Translations under genes and position numbers: made by a program
Notes under the pieces: model-generated
What the model saw: only the letters and a program-made list of their open reading frames with translations
Told to the model about the DNA's origin: nothing
The model's database searches: none
In this document: piece by piece, positions 53,001 to 64,000 of the stretch
Layout: every line of letters begins with the position of its first letter
Numbering within the stretch: the stretch's first letter is position 1
Assembly (NCBI GenBank): GCA_035578155.1
Contig: JAPWDM010000007.1
Coordinates: forward strand, 36,926,413-36,990,412
DNA: 64,000 nucleotides
Origin: Brachynemurus nebulosus
Lineage: Eukaryota; Arthropoda; Insecta; Neuroptera; Myrmeleontidae
Direction: 5' to 3'

Positions 53001-56000
53001 ATGCAAAAGTTTACTTTGTATAAAGAAAATATTCATATAGTTACATTTTATTTTTTAAAAAAATTGTTCTTTTGGAAAACTCACAAAAAAAAAATTTGAA
53101 AATCTTATAAGATATTAGAGAAAAGTAAAATGAAAAAATTATATAATAAAAAAATAGACATATCCAGGAAAATTTTTTAAATCGTTTTTTAAATTGTTTT
53201 TAAATCGGCAATTACATTTTTAAATCGGCTACTATATTTAGTGGATAGGAAAGCCCTAATTAATCTTAATTTTTTTTTAATAAAATTTCATAATTAACGC
53301 CTCAGCATGAAACAACAAATAGCAACAAAAATATTCTTCAATGTTTCTTTGATGAAGATGTATTTTTAGACCAATTTTCACAACAAAAATACGTATAGAT
53401 TGGTATAAGGATTCATTTTTCTGGAATTTTTGTTAATTCGATATATAAATAATTATTTCCTAATTTAATTTCCATAACTAATTTTATTAAACGATTTAAA
53501 TATTTATAATTTTTATATATTAATATTAGATATAAATTTTTCAATGCATATTACCTATAATAATAATATTTATTGCAAAAATGCACTTATGATCATCTGT
53601 TTCTCTACATTTACGGAATGCTTAACAATCGCGCAGTTAGTCTTGTCTCTTCTTTAATAGATATTTCAAGGGATTTTTATTGTTGAGTTAAAATATATTA
53701 CAACTGTGTTTTAAATATTTTTAAAAATGGAAAATACAAAGACACCCAAGATACCAGGTATGTTAATTTAAATAAAAAGTTGAGAAAAATAGAATTTTAT
53801 TTGTTATGGTTAGTTTTTAATTAAGATCGATTGACGGATGTATATTTTTGGGTGTGCTTACTCCCTGGAAAATTTCCTAAAAAGGCTGTAAACGATAATT
53901 TTTGAAAATTTCTAGTTTTATAATTATACAAGACATGACGAAGACATTCATGCAACCTTAAATAATAAATATTTAGAAACAAAAAAATAAATAAACTTTT
54001 AAGAACTTTTTTTCACTTAAATTTATTTTATAATTTTTAGTCTGATCACAATTAATTCAAAAAAATTAAAGAAATATTTTTTTATCTATATTTTAATTGG
54101 TTATTTTACCCTAATCAAACATAACTGTGGAAACTAAAAGTTGCAATGTGAAATCAATGCATAATATTTGATAGTTCGAAATGTCACACTAACGTTGTAA
54201 GTTAAATAAAGGCTTTTAATAATAGAAAAAAAAAAATAATAGCAATTTAATTACAAAATAAACAGCAACTACAAAATTTATTTCTTCTTAAAAAAAAAAA
54301 CGTTATTGTAACTAGTGATGCTATTTCGAAAGATAAAAATATATTTTAAAGAAATTCTTCATAAGAAACCTAATTTAATTTTTTTTGTTAATTAACCAAT
54401 AACCAACAACCCTTTTTCTTTTTTAAAAAAAATTGTCTAACCAACAGTCTGTTGCTTTAATTGACATGTGTGGTCTCGGTAGAAGAACGTAATTAACAAA
54501 ATACAAATATAATTTGGTAATTAAAAATTAATTTGTAACTAATTTGTGCTTATTTGTGGCACCATTATGCGTTTATAGACCATGCACTTCACGCTTCTAA
54601 TTATAATTAACAAAATTGTATAAGAAGCCACTGTTTTTCAACCGCTAACTGAGGAAGGATCATGTGTGATGCAGTGCACCAAAAAAAAAAAGACTATTAT
54701 TTTGCTGTTCATACACAAAAAACTTTTTTAAATAGGTCTGCACTCATATAATTAAAAAGAAGACAATCACGGTAGCAAAATAGTTTTGAATTAAAATCAG
54801 GCGGCATTTTTGTAATCAAGTCCAATATCATTTTCATATGACTTGCATATTTTTTTGACCAAACGTCGTCCATTGCCCAAATGGAATAAACATAAAATTA
54901 ACCAAAAAGAAACTTGTAAATAACATTTTTATAGGTAGGCGAAATAAATAAACGTACAGTAATCTTGAAAATTAAACTGACCTTGTTACACGAACAATCT
55001 AAATAGTTAAACATAGTTTTGTAGGTGTGAATGTTGAACGTCACTGTACCTGATTTGATTTGACGACATTGCTAAATAAAATAAAATTTTGAAAATATAT
55101 TATAAACATTAAATTACCACAAAACGTAAGCCAGAAAGTTTGAAACGTGATATGGTTATGATTTTGATTCCGATAGCGGCCAACCATAAATCATATAATA
55201 CACATCCAATATAAAAAAGCACCTATATCTACGCCTACCATAAATTGAATTTCGTATGTGGTCGTGTTAAGCCAAAAAAAAAATTTCAAAAATATTGTTT
55301 CTCGCACACGCTAGAAAATAGTTGGAAAAACTGTGAATCGATTAAAAACAAAAAATTGTTATTTTCATTAAAATAAACGACAACACGACTAAAAAAGTTT
55401 ATAAAGTAAAAAAAAAATTCGTCAGGTGCGTGTTTTTGACACGCATGAAGTAATGTTACCTCAGTGAAAGTGTTAATTTATGATTTTTTGGCTCGTTTTT
55501 TAACTACAATGAGAATGACAGCCCTCTTACGTTTATTCAATATATGCATGTACAACTAGAGATGATCGATATATCGATAACTGTGATTTTATAACTAGTA
55601 TAGAAAGATAACAGTTATCGTCAATAACTGGAATACCCAGTAACTGGTTACTTAAATAACTCCTTTGAAAATATCGACAACATAGGTCAATATTAATATA
55701 TTCGAAAAAAAGGATCACAGTAATTTATTTTAACCACCTACGGAGAATTTCAAAATAATAACGCCCCAGGCAAGTTACATATTTTCTATTGTAGCACAAT
55801 TAAAAACCCTTAAAAATGAACTATTGTCTATTGTACAGTTATCTATTTGTATTTGTAATTTTGTATCCATAAAATTGTTAAAATTGTGTATATAAAGCCT
55901 AAATCCGTGTATAGACAAGTATTTGAACAGATATTGCAGATTATTTAGTATCCGTCGGTATTATAGATCTGTGCATATTTCACTAACAGAACCGTTTATA

Positions 56001-56307
56001 CGCATATCGAATATCTTACAATATGTTAAAATATCCAAATACCATACCAGTTATTATAATAACTGTTATAAATAACAGTTATTTTTCAGTAACTGTTATT
56101 GCAATAACAGTTATTGAAAAATAACCGTTTAGCTCATCTCTATGTACAACTCTATAATACAGTAAGAATACAACCCTCTTGCGTTTATTCAATATATGTA
56201 TGTACAACTCTATAATTATTATATTATATATTATTTTTTATTTTTTTTTTTGATTAGAATTGGGGTACTGCTGCCGGTGGATGGCACGGTCAGCAGCACC
56301 CGGCGGC

Positions 56308-56344
<37 letters not shown>

Positions 56345-58103
56345 TTTTAATAATAATAATAATAATAATAATATAATCACACAACGAGATTAATATGTCA
56401 TCCTCGGTGACATAAAAATCAGTTAAATTGCAATATGTTCTTTTGATTTAACACGACAGTATACGTATGTATAACAATTTGCCTCAAATGTTCTCAAAAC
56501 AAATTAATTATAAGCACGAATACTGTAATCGGATTCCTAAGAATGTATTGGCAATAAAATGATTTGAACTTCCTTTCAAACTATTCAACAAGTTTTCATT
56601 TTTAACCCTTTTTCCTTTCTTTTTTTTTCAGAAAAATCATCCGGCAATCCGTCAGATTGTGATAGTGAACCTGGTATCCCGCTGAAACGTAAGCAGCGCC
56701 GATCGCGTACCACATTCACGGCTAATCAATTGGACGAACTGGAGAAGGCGTTCGAACGCACTCAATATCCAGATATCTATACGCGGGAGGAGTTGGCTCA
56801 ACGTACGCGACTCACGGAAGCTCGTATTCAGGTGTGGTTCTCGAATCGACGAGCACGGTTACGAAAACAGATCGCGTCGTCTGGTGGTGCCTCCTATTCG
56901 AATATTAGTGGTACGAGTTCACACGGTGTTCTATACACGTCGACACCTGTCACAACCACTAGTTCATCGTATTCAGTGCTAAATACAACAGATGGCAGTG
57001 CGTACTATTCAAATCCAAGTTCGTCTAACCAAAGTATGCTTTTAATCGTCAAGTTTTGAAGCTGTCACAATAAACTTATTTTTTTTTTAGTTACAGAGCT
57101 TTATCAGAATGTAAGCCAACAAATGCCTCACACTTCCATGAACAGTGCATCGCATCATCCGGTTTCAAGCCCAAACAGTTACACGCTAAACCAGCAGCAT
57201 CTGCATCATCCACTTTCGAACACGTGCTGCATTCAAAACCCATCAACTGAATCCCCTACTCTAATTCATCCGTCCACATCATCAACATTGGGCAGTACTC
57301 AACTCCTGTTACCACTCATGCCACCGGGAACTATTGTCGCTTCATCGCCCAGTTGTTTGTTACCCGCGTCACATCATCACGGGCTCAGTGCCACAAAGAC
57401 CGATCAACAGCAATCGTCCAGTGTCGAGTTGACCGACGAAAATCCAACCGTCCAGTTACCAGTTAACGTCAATAATAATCTCTACAAACCAGAAGCCAAC
57501 TATCCAAATCATACTTTACCGTCAACACCGACTAGTCAAGTGAGTGTAACAATGATTGGGCCCAACAGCAGCAACAGTAACGTATCCAACACAGAAAACA
57601 GCACTTTGCAAGAACCACAAGTGACCGTATCGCAAAATTGGCAGGGAAACATGTCTCCCAACAATCACTTGCCTTATAATCCAAACGAAAATGCCGATCT
57701 GAATGTCACCTGGAATGCAATCAACGAACCACATCGATCAATTAATCTACAACAACATCCTCACCTGCTTGAATTGCAGACGCTTCGAACTCAGCAATCG
57801 ACGAACTTGAACGCGTTGGATATTCTGATCCGTAACCGAACATTTAGCCAAACTGAACGCCCAAATCGACTAGGAGAAAGTGACTCGGACATAGAACACG
57901 CCACTGTTAACTTGGATGACATTTCTGCACAACATTCGACCAATCACACACTGGATCCAACTCATGATTTGTCGACTACCAGCCACCATTTTGGTGATAT
58001 ACCAAGTGCTGTTGGTGCAGCGATTAGTGGTAACAATGCGCATATGCAACCATCGATCAAAGGACCACTTGGTGCTCATCATTCTTTCTACAGTTGGTAC
58101 TGA
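43921..58103 (+). CDS. prd: Pax3/7-class transcription factor, paired-like
   Basis: Paired-domain plus homeodomain transcription factor, expected to act in the nucleus in segmentation. I read five coding exons: 43921-44005, 49199-49371, 51480-51747, 56632-57033 and 57091-58103, all with GT-AG borders and matching phases (1,0,1,1), giving 646 residues. The paired domain covers about residues 29-154 ([12 protein letters not shown] to SAISRLLRG) and the homeodomain about 197-256. Homeodomain residue 50 (protein residue 246) is Ser, in [11 protein letters not shown], as in the Paired class. No octapeptide is visible between the two domains. That, the N-terminus MTV...MHR, and the homeodomain stretch [19 protein letters not shown] favour prd over gooseberry or gooseberry-neuro, which share the fold. 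The C-terminal third is rich in Ser, Asn, His, Gln and Pro and ends in SFYSWY. The start is the first Met after an in-frame TAG at 43912. The family is certain; the prd assignment rests on motif comparison. Confidence 0.88.
44764..45622. mobile_element. piggyBac-like TTAA MITE in prd intron 1
   Basis: Ends CCCTAGAATCATACGT and ACGTATGATTCTAGGG, flanked by TTAA at 44760-44763 and 45623-45626. Sub-terminal motif CATCAATTTGACGA is repeated near both ends. 859 bases, AT-rich, non-coding. Confidence 0.9.
46185..46850 (-). repeat. 168-base tandem repeat, locus 2 (in prd intron 1)
   Basis: Four diverged units on the opposite strand to locus 1, each with AATATGAAATGTCGTTTCCC, GACCACTTGGTCAA and ATTTCCTGTAGTCTGGAATC. 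Unit length about 170-180. Confidence 0.88.
47285..47620 (+). repeat. First-exon-like module, copy 1 (prd intron 1)
   Basis: About 330 bases shared, with moderate divergence, with 53475-53790. The most conserved part is the end: GTGTTTTGAATATTTTTG, then an ATG at 47539, 12 codons ([12 protein letters not shown]) and CCAG followed by the donor GTATGTTAATTTAA. This looks like a 5' UTR plus a short coding first exon ending in phase 1. Which gene or element it came from is unknown. Confidence 0.6.
48676..49064. mobile_element. hAT-type MITE in prd intron 1
   Basis: Ends CAGAGGCGTAGCGAG and CTCGCTTCGCCACTG, with a perfect 8-base duplication CTAGTCCT (48668-48675 and 49065-49072). Non-coding, 389 bases. 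The ends resemble those of the two transposase-bearing hAT copies. Confidence 0.9.
49199..49371 (+). CDS. prd: prd exon 2 (N-terminal half of paired domain)
   Basis: Encodes [19 protein letters not shown] through to KILNRYQ: the beta-hairpin and the PAI helix-turn-helix. Acceptor TTTTCAG at 49198, donor GTAAAT at 49372. A hAT-type MITE ends only 134 bases upstream, at 49064. Confidence 0.95.
49678..50389. mobile_element. TTAA-flanked element in prd intron 2
   Basis: Ends GGGGGTATTCTAG and CTAGAATACCCCC, flanked by TTAA (49674-49677, 50390-50393). Begins 306 bases after prd exon 2. Non-coding, 712 bases. Confidence 0.9.
50703..51195. mobile_element. Foldback element in prd intron 2
   Basis: Arms GGATGTATACATACGATTTA, CATGTTAATTTTTAACATTG and GTCACAAGAGTGCTTTGGAT at 50720-50810 are mirrored at 51095-51175. 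The outer ends are degraded (TATACTGAGCGTCCC, GGGACACCTCGTATA). The TATA flanks hint at a TA target. Apparent open frames on both strands are artefacts of the palindrome. Confidence 0.75.
51480..51747 (+). CDS. prd: prd exon 3 (C-terminal half of paired domain)
   Basis: Encodes [17 protein letters not shown] through to [11 protein letters not shown] (linker and RED subdomain), then a Ser-rich linker. The acceptor is TATAAAG, with its pyrimidine-rich stretch set about 15 bases upstream rather than adjacent. The donor GTGAGT starts at 51748. Confidence 0.95.
52164..52941. mobile_element. hAT-type non-autonomous element in prd intron 3
   Basis: Ends CAGTGGTTTTCAACCTGTGG and AGGTTTGAAAAACACTG, flanked by the perfect duplication TTTTAGAC (52156-52163 and 52942-52949). 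Sub-terminal GGGGGTCG and AGGGGGTCGC blocks mirror each other. 778 bases, no meaningful open frame. Confidence 0.92.
53475..53790 (+). repeat. First-exon-like module, copy 2 (prd intron 3)
   Basis: Partner of 47285-47620. GTGTTTTAAATATTTTTA, an ATG at 53727, [10 protein letters not shown] and CCAG before the donor GTATGTTAATTTAA, also phase 1. It is 2.9 kb upstream of the homeodomain exon, whose acceptor accepts phase 1. Confidence 0.6.
55557..56142 (+). mobile_element. hAT-type MITE with AATAACTGTTATT-repeat body
   Basis: Ends TAGAGATGATC and GCTCATCTCTA with an 8-base duplication TGTACAAC (55549-55556 and 56143-56150). The ends of the body are built from repeats of TAACTGTTAT and its complement, forming hairpins. 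It lies in prd intron 3, inside the first unit of a short tandem duplication: the flank 55522-55556 recurs near 56170-56205. Confidence 0.8.
56307..56373. repeat. Mirrored trinucleotide microsatellite
   Basis: (TAT)n from 56307 to about 56340, then AATTTTTAA, then (TAA)n to 56373. The two halves are complementary, so the tract can fold. In prd intron 3, about 260 bases upstream of the homeodomain exon. Confidence 0.9.
56632..57033 (+). CDS. prd: prd exon 4 (homeodomain)
   Basis: Begins with an acidic linker ([17 protein letters not shown]), then the full Ser50 homeodomain and a Ser/Thr-rich stretch. It has a strong polypyrimidine acceptor, and its donor at 57034 (GTATGC) splits a codon after the first base. 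Confidence 0.95.
57091..58103 (+). CDS. prd: prd exon 5 (C-terminal region)
   Basis: A 337-codon terminal exon rich in His, Ser, Asn, Gln and Pro (for example [12 protein letters not shown]), ending SFYSWY and stop at 58101. It is the least conserved part of the protein, and its composition suggests a transactivation region. The 57-base intron before it and the shared phase tie it to the homeodomain exon. Confidence 0.9.
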
Positions 58104-58210
58104 TACCACATCGACTTCCGAAATTCCCTAAGTCTGATAAGATTATATTAAGGTTTTGCTTAGTTTTGTTAGAAAATAATTGTATGTAAAACATTTCAAA
58201 AGGATTACCA

Positions 58211-58216
58211 AATAAA
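58211..58216 (+). terminator. Probable prd polyadenylation signal
   Basis: A canonical AATAAA lies 108 bases after the prd stop codon. Assigned by position and motif only. Confidence 0.5.
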
Positions 58217-58889
58217 AAAGAAATTGATTTATTCAATTAGGATATTCAATAGTATCCATTGACTGATTCAGGATAATTCTAAATTAGGTATAAAAAAATA
58301 AATGTATAGTTTTACTATTTATATATTGAGATACACATTTTCTTGTATATTTTAGATTCCACATTTTTTCCAAATATATCTTTAATATATTTAAAATATT
58401 ATTTAAATATTATTTGGTGTATATTTTGGAACAAAAGTTTTCCTTTCTCCCCCTTCTTTTAAAATCATAATCTTTAAACTAAAAGAAAGATAACAAAAAA
58501 TAAGTGGAAGCCTCTTTAACTCGAATTTTTAACATATCTTTCCCTCTAACGCTGCCAAATGCACAAGAATCCTATATAAAAGTTTGGGACAAAAAGAATT
58601 AATAAAAAAGTAATATATTTTTATTTTATTGGTAAAAAATTATTTTACATAATTAATAAAATCGTTTTTTAAATACTTACAAAAGAGTCTGAGAAGTCAA
58701 ATATTTACGAAACTCGATTCTTATATATAATTAGATTGAGTTGATTCAGATTTTGATACAAAATTTATTCAAAAATTCGTACAAGTTTACCCCAATCCTT
58801 CGAGATTTCTTTTAATAAATACATTAATATTTTGAGTAAAACATGTTCTTTTTAATACTCTGGTTTCCAGACAAAATCTAGACTAATAT

Positions 58890-59969
<1,080 letters not shown>

Positions 59970-60180
59970 ACTCAAATTTTTTGAGTCCGCGTTTTGTAAA
60001 CGCTGTGCGTATTGTGAGGACAATCGTCTAGTGTTTTTTGATTATTTGATTCAATGATTTAGTTGAAAGTTTATCTCTTAAATGAAAATCGTTCACCACT
60101 AATTACATAAATGTTAAGTCAAAGATCAATTTGTTTACAATATTTAATATTTATAAGAATGTACGTATATTTGTAATTAA

Positions 60181-60940
60181 GGGGGGAGTTCAAATAAAAA
60201 AGCAACTTTTTTATTTATGATTATTTTACTTGTTGAAATTTTTTTTCAAATTAGGGAAGGTTTCAAATAGAAAATTTTGTTTTTGAAACATCCATTATTC
60301 CTAAAGGACCTGTCCATAAAGCTGAGTATGGGTTTCAGGTAATTTTAAAAATTAACTATAAAATTGCAATTCCAAACTTCTAAAAATTATAAAATAGAAT
60401 TTTTTATTTAAAAAAAAAAAATGTTTAAAGATAGTTAGAAATGTTCAAATGGAAAAAGCATACTCCACTTTATGCGGAATATGTTTATTGACAAAATAAA
60501 AAAAAAATTAAGTCTCTATCTTCTCTAGAACTTGAGATATGATTTTCCTTGTGGGGAAAAACACAACTTTTGGGAAACGGTAAAATGACATACAAAGCAG
60601 ATATTGAAAAAAGCAAATCAACTTTGAAAAAATACGTCTACAAAGGCATACAAATAAAATAACATTATCTCAGTGCATACTATAACTCATGTACACACCA
60701 AAACTAAATATTACTGATCAAATCGGGAGGGGGGGGGGGGAGTGAGCGTTGTCTGCAAAGGAGCAGCAACTTGGCTGTGCAGCGGCTTACAAATAAATAT
60801 TTTTCTACTTGAAAAAAAAATTTTTTTGGTCATGTTTTATATATCACCGTGTTTGTAAAGAACCACAGAACAAAATAAAAACAAAAAACAAGATTCGAAA
60901 AAAATTAGTTTATTAGCCGTTTCTGGCGTGAACTCCCCCC
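60181..60940. mobile_element. TTAA-flanked element, family 1 copy 2 (inverted)
   Basis: Same ends as 6837-7666, in reverse orientation, flanked by TTAA at 60177-60180 and 60941-60944. Carries a run of G (about 60728-60740) matching the C run of copy 1. It begins 212 bases upstream of the spermidine synthase start codon. Confidence 0.88.
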
Positions 60941-61360
60941 TTAAGAAGTACAGGATTGGTTACATATTGACGGGTGTGTGTTTGAATTATTTTAATATTA
61001 TGATTATTTTAATTTGATCTCTAAAGAACATACTATTTATTCAATAAATAGATCTTTTTGCGGAAAGGAAAGTAAAAGCAATAGCTTAGATATTCCGATG
61101 ACCACAATCGTCGAAATATTGATGTATGGTCAAATAAATATGGCCAATGTTGTATCATTTCTCAATAGTATGCATTGATAGAGATGTTTAAATGTTCTTA
61201 TCTCAGTTATCAGTTGTAATTTTTGAAATTTTTAAATAATATTTTTAAGAGCACGATTCTTTTTTTTTTTTTTTTGGTTAAAATACGTTACTAGTATCGA
61301 ATATCCTTTTCCTGAAAAAAGGAACATTTAAGTTAGGAAGTTCCTGAAAATGAGTGAAAC

Positions 61361-61580
61361 TTTTTTTTGAGCATTAGAGAAATGTTTAAAATAAATTTTT
61401 TAACTCTGAATATATTTCTTGTAGTGTGAAATCATTTCCGCCATTAACTGGAATAACATTAAGTCGTGTAATATGAAATGTCGTTTCCGGACCACTTGGC
61501 CTGCTATGTAATTCAGATAACTCTTTAAATTTATATAGATTTCTTGCAGTTTGGAGTCATTTCTGTTATAGACTGAAATG
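61361..61580 (-). repeat. 168-base repeat, locus 3
   Basis: One full unit and part of a second, with GTGTAATATGAAATGTCGTT, GGACCACTTGGC and CGCCATTAACTGGAATAACA. Same orientation as locus 2. Confidence 0.8.
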
Positions 61581-61923
61581 TGACCCCTCCTAATTTGGGA
61601 GCTGGATCCGCTCCTGGCGACACGTTAAAAAAGTTCCAATTTCAATGCGGGATAGTGTCTTTAAAAATTGAGAAAATTTTTTTGTTTGGGACGAAGGGAC
61701 AAATTTGATGAAATTGTAAGCGATCTGTGTGGTATGCATTTTCCTCGCTACTGCCTATGCAACTGCCGATACTCTAATGCTATGAAAATGAGTAATATGC
61801 ATTGTAGTATGAATACAAATTAAGTACCGTAGAGACACGTAACTTTATTATAATTTTCTTAACTTACTTAAAGTTGGTAAAGTTGAGAATATTGACGGTA
61901 CTTTTTAGAATTAGATAAGTATA

Positions 61924-62079
61924 AAGGCGTCTCCACATTCTCGCCGAAGTAGGACGAAGTTCCTCGCTGAGGTTGGCCGAGGCATATGAATAGCATTAAA
62001 ACACCAACCGCGAAACACAACGAAATGACCCTCTACATTCTCGTTTCGTCCAACCTCGGCGAGAATGTGGAGACTCCTT
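61924..62079 (-). mobile_element. TA-flanked MITE, copy 2
   Basis: Reverse orientation of 25380-25548, with the same body. The ends begin AAGGCGTCTCCACATTCTCG and finish GGAGACTCCTT. TA at the left border, AA at the right. Confidence 0.85.
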
Positions 62080-62350
62080 AAAATTTTATTGATTAAGTTC
62101 TGTTGTTTTTTTAAAACAGAAACCGAATAATATAAGTATACTTTTGGTTAAAAGATGGTGCGTCCATCACAAAATAATTGAACATGATTTTAATAGAGGG
62201 CAATAAATAACTAAACACAGGAGTTATAACTTCGTTATCATCCAGAAACTTATTTATCTATATCTCAACAGTGAAATTTTTCTTTACCCTAAGGGTTACT
62301 CCCAATGTTGGGCGAGTTCACTTTAATTAAAACGGCGCGTTTTCTCTTAA

Positions 62351-63049
62351 GGTACCATCACAGTGTGATCAGCCGAAAAATAGTCAATTTTCGCGATTTT
62401 TTCCGGGTTGATAGGATGGGGGAATCGGGATGAATTTTTTTTTATGATTAATACCACTATTTAACAATACAAAAATTTTTTTTATCTATTTTTATTTATT
62501 TTTTATAATTATTACAATTTTTTAAAAAAAGTGTCTTAAAAAAAATGCCGAAATTCGGTGCCCCCAATTGCGGCCGCAGTTTTTATCTGAACAAAAAAAA
62601 TCAAATGGATTATCAATCTGTAGGTAAGCGGCTATGTTCCAATGGGAGCTTTTTTTTTAAAATTTAAAAAAAATGGCGGCGGTTTTAATAAAAAGTACAT
62701 TTTTTACAGTTTTCCGTGTGAAAAAATAGGAAGATTTCAAAAAAAAAGCTCCCATAGGAACATAGCGATTTACCTACAAATTGACACTCCATTTGATTTT
62801 TTTGTTCAGATAAAAATTGCGGCCCGCAATCGTGGGCACCGAATTTCGGCCTTTTTTAAAGACACTTTTTTCAAAAAATTATAATAATTATAAAAAATAA
62901 ATAAGAATGAATAAAAAAAATATTTTTGTATTGTCAAATAGTGGTATTAATCGTAAAAAAAAATTCATCCCCATTCCCCCATCCTATCCATCCGAAAAAA
63001 AATTGTGAAAATTGACTATTTTTCGGCAGAATCACACTGTGATGGCACC
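62351..63049. mobile_element. Foldback element with long palindromic arms, TTAA-flanked
   Basis: TTAA at 62347-62350 and 63050-63053. Ends GGTACCATCACAGTGTGAT and ATCACACTGTGATGGCACC. The inverted match continues far inward (GATAGGATGGGGGAATC, GCCGAAATTCGGTGCCC, TTTTTATCTGAACAAAAAA, GGGAGCTTTTTTTTT), so both arms of roughly 300 bases pair around a centre near 62700. Non-coding. Confidence 0.9.
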
Positions 63050-63621
63050 TTAATAATATACTAATGAATATACTTTGTAGGCTCCCGCATGCGAAAAGTA
63101 GCCATTTTTTGTGTTTTTATCTCCGCAAAACTTTTCCACATAAACCATGGCTTAGATAAAATCACCCAAATGATTTGCATTAATTATTTAATTCTCTTTA
63201 CACACAATAATATTGTCAATATCGTGAAATACGGACAGTACTGAGATAATTATAGTACAGAATTGATATATCAATTAATATTATGATTCGTTTTGTCAGT
63301 TAATAATCTGACAGGAATCGACTGGTTTAAGTACTCTCGGCAAATTTGCATTCCAGTATAAATTAATTCAATATTTAATGTAGCACTTTGTCCTTCATCT
63401 CCTGCAGTTATATGAATCAAAACACATGTTCATCTACAAATTTATTTTTTTGATATTATTTATAGAAATCAAAGCATATGCTTCGAGATTCATCACTGAT
63501 TTTATTCAGCATCACCAACGTATACAGTCCTTCACAAAATTATCTGAACAGTATGTCAGTATTGGATGATATTAAACACTACCCTGAGGCTCCAAAAGCG
63601 TGTTAAAACAAAGGTCTGTAA

Positions 63622-64000
63622 AGAATTAACTTTTTGGGAATTAGTGTAGATTCAGACCTTAGTTGGGAAGATCATATTAATAAATTATCTAATAAACTTT
63701 CATGCACCTATTATCAAATATCTAAACTAATGAAATATGCAACATTAGAGGCGGCTCTTACTCTTTACTATAGTAATTTCTACAGCTTGCTATCTTATGG
63801 AATAATCATATGGGGACACTCTGGGAAAATAGAAAGATTATTTAAAATTCAAAAGAAGTGTATCAGAGTGATGTGCAATCTTAGAAATTACGATAGTTGT
63901 AGAGAGCATTTTAAAAAATTAAGCATTCTTACCATTGCAGAGATCTACATATTTAAAATCCTTGTCTACGTACATGAAAATAATAACAAATTTTGTCTAA
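63622..64000 (+). pseudogene. Non-LTR retrotransposon reverse transcriptase fragment
   Basis: Open frame from just after a TAA to the window end, without an initiating Met: FLGISVDSDLSWEDHINKLS, ALTLYYSNFYSLLSYGIIIW, RLFKIQKKCIRVMCNLRNYD, SCREHFKKLSILTIAEIYIF. This is the C-terminal region after the catalytic core of Jockey/RTE-type reverse transcriptases. The catalytic motif lies upstream in the family and is not present here, so the copy is 5'-truncated; the 3' end is outside the window. Confidence 0.85.

Noticed and set aside
57522..58131. Minus- and plus-frame ORFs across prd exon 5
   Set aside because: Shadows of the real prd frame, with no conserved sequence.

Overview
This is a window of AT-rich insect genomic DNA with introns, long intergenic spaces and dense, mostly short DNA-transposon debris. 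Four conserved animal genes can be rebuilt exon by exon. They are an NKAIN family membrane protein gene (+, 17303-20342, first exon not found), a Tctex-1 type dynein light chain gene (-, 23492-25057, complete, 111 aa), a Pax3/7-class gene best matching the pair-rule gene paired (+, 43921-58103, 5 exons, 646 aa), and a spermidine synthase gene (-, 58890-59969, 4 exons, 287 aa). The paired gene, with its Ser50 homeodomain and no octapeptide, points to an insect; the order cannot be fixed from this sequence.

Layout: 1-17.3 kb has no recognised gene but holds several foldback or TTAA-flanked elements. The NKAIN exons fill 17.3-20.3 kb. The dynein light chain lies on the opposite strand at 23.5-25.1 kb. 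From 25.1 to 43.9 kb there is a gene desert packed with transposon derivatives: two inverted copies of an internally deleted hAT element carrying the end of a transposase, a PIF/Harbinger transposase remnant, and three hAT-type MITEs built from GTCTTG/CAAGAC hexamers. The paired gene follows; its introns hold further hAT and TTAA elements and two copies of a short first-exon-like module. Spermidine synthase converges on paired from the right. The last 4 kb hold more foldback elements and the start of a non-LTR reverse transcriptase fragment that runs off the window.

The four genes show no operon-like or functional link: one is a segmentation transcription factor, one a dynein subunit, one a polyamine enzyme and one a neuronal membrane protein. 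What unifies the window is transposon biology. At least nine TTAA-flanked inverted-repeat elements with differing ends, several hAT elements with readable 8-bp target duplications, PIF and TA-flanked MITEs, a 168-bp tandem repeat family at three loci and possible hammerhead-like motifs can be read directly. The least explained signals are the duplicated ATG-plus-splice-donor module inside paired introns, the hAT MITEs whose bodies are short-motif repeats, and the hammerhead-like cores in the 8.6-9.0 kb foldback.
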